Positions 14,426-14,820 of a DNA stretch of 14,820 nucleotides are shown piece after piece (position 1 is the first letter of the stretch; each line of letters starts with the position of its first letter). The translations under genes and the position numbers were made by a program. The DNA lies in assembly GCA_014377145.1 (NCBI GenBank), contig JACMQE010000157.1, positions 1-14,820 of the forward strand, in the 5' to 3' direction. The DNA comes from Glaciimonas sp. (GTDB lineage Bacteria > Pseudomonadota > Gammaproteobacteria > Burkholderiales > Burkholderiaceae). The notes below the pieces were generated by a model. That model was given only the letters and a program-made list of their open reading frames with translations. It ran no database searches and was not told the origin of the DNA.

Positions 14426-14820
14426 ATGGCTCTTTTTCAAATTTCTGAACCCGGCATGTCCACGGTACCCCATCAACATCGATTGGCGGTGGGGATTGAC
14501 CTTGGCACCACTAATTCTCTCGTGGCGACGGTACGCAACAGTATTCCAGAAGTATTGAACGACGAAGAGGGGCGGCCGTTAATGCCATCTATTGTGCGTT
14601 ATTTGCCAAATGGTCATGCGCATATTGGCTATAAAGCACAAGTCGCGCAAATTAGTGATCCCAAGAATACGATACTGTCGGTTAAACGCTTTATGGGGCG
14701 AGGCCTGAAAGATATCGCTTACGTAGAAAATTTGCCTTATGATTTTCAGGATGCGCCAGGCATGGTGCAGCTTAAAACAGTTGCCGGCATAAAAAGTCCT
14801 ATTGAAATTGCTGCCCAGAT
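14426..14820 (+). CDS. hscA: Hsp70-type chaperone HscA, 5' part (runs off window)
   Basis: HscA is the specialised Hsp70 that binds the LPPVK motif of IscU and drives cluster release by ATP hydrolysis. The ATG at 14426, four bases after the exporter pseudogene stop, opens [20 protein letters not shown], the typical N-terminal extension before [14 protein letters not shown] (residues 23-36), the first ATP-phosphate motif. Then follow [14 protein letters not shown] and [13 protein letters not shown], as in HscA rather than DnaK. Only 131 of about 620 residues are inside the window and the frame is open. GGAA at 14415-14418 is a weak ribosome-binding site. It should form a functional pair with hscB 770 bases upstream. 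Confidence 0.93.
   Translation, partial: MALFQISEPGMSTVPHQHRLAVGIDLGTTNSLVATVRNSIPEVLNDEEGRPLMPSIVRYLPNGHAHIGYKAQVAQISDPKNTILSVKRFMGRGLKDIAYVENLPYDFQDAPGMVQLKTVAGIKSPIEIAAQ

Noticed and set aside
1..14820. CRISPR array, toxin-antitoxin pair or other defence system
   Set aside because: No regularly spaced repeats and no recognisable toxin, nuclease or defence domain were seen on either strand.

Overview
The window reads as a chromosomal segment of a betaproteobacterium, most likely of the Burkholderiales and close to the Oxalobacteraceae. The grounds are the style of the core proteins (TyrB-type aminotransferase, UvrB, a GExPYPR-type uracil-DNA-glycosylase-like protein next to uvrB, and an isc cluster with the order iscR-iscS-iscU-iscA-hscB-hscA) and a base composition near 50% GC. 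This placement rests on recognition of protein families; no database search was run.

Positions 1-4533 hold a decayed prophage tail module on the plus strand. Pieces of at least five or six phage structural genes can be read in their expected order: a tail-tube-like gene, a larger tail-associated gene, a gene ending in a carboxypeptidase-regulatory-like region, two small genes, and a long tail gene with a small overlapping gene behind it. Almost all are broken by in-frame stops, frameshifts and apparent internal deletions. The module ends about 100 bp from the 3' end of an intact tRNA-Asn(GTT) on the minus strand (4634-4709), which has a good promoter and a stem-loop behind it. A tRNA 3' end is a typical integration site, but the other att copy is not in the window.

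Positions 4826-9163 are ordinary core genome. An aromatic/aspartate aminotransferase (tyrB, minus) is divergent from uvrB (plus), which is followed by a divergent UDG-superfamily protein lacking the usual catalytic Asp. Next come a terminator and a dead TetR-family regulator (minus strand; no start codon and a stop inside the helix-turn-helix). A roughly 490-bp gene-poor gap follows. It contains a ~98-bp element with terminal inverted repeats (MITE-like), a possible 19-codon ORF, and the isc promoter.

From 10283 to the end lies the iron-sulfur cluster assembly locus. IscR (repressor, itself an Fe-S protein) is preceded by a sigma70-type promoter overlapped by a good match to the type-1 IscR operator, so the operon probably autoregulates. 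IscS supplies sulfur, IscU is the scaffold, IscA is an A-type carrier, and HscB/HscA are the co-chaperone and Hsp70 that act on IscU through its LPPVK motif, which is present. Two features break this locus: a strong terminator-like hairpin ending only 8 bases before the hscB start, and a LysE-family exporter pseudogene lying between hscB and hscA. hscA runs off the window end.

Overall, housekeeping and Fe-S genes are intact while accessory genes (prophage, TetR, LysE) carry multiple inactivating changes. That pattern suggests ongoing genome erosion, as in a host-restricted or otherwise relaxed lineage; it is an inference. I did not find a convincing new defence or mobile system. The most useful leads are the regulatory layout of the isc locus, the small inverted-repeat element, and the variant active site and ligand motifs in the UDG-like protein and IscR.
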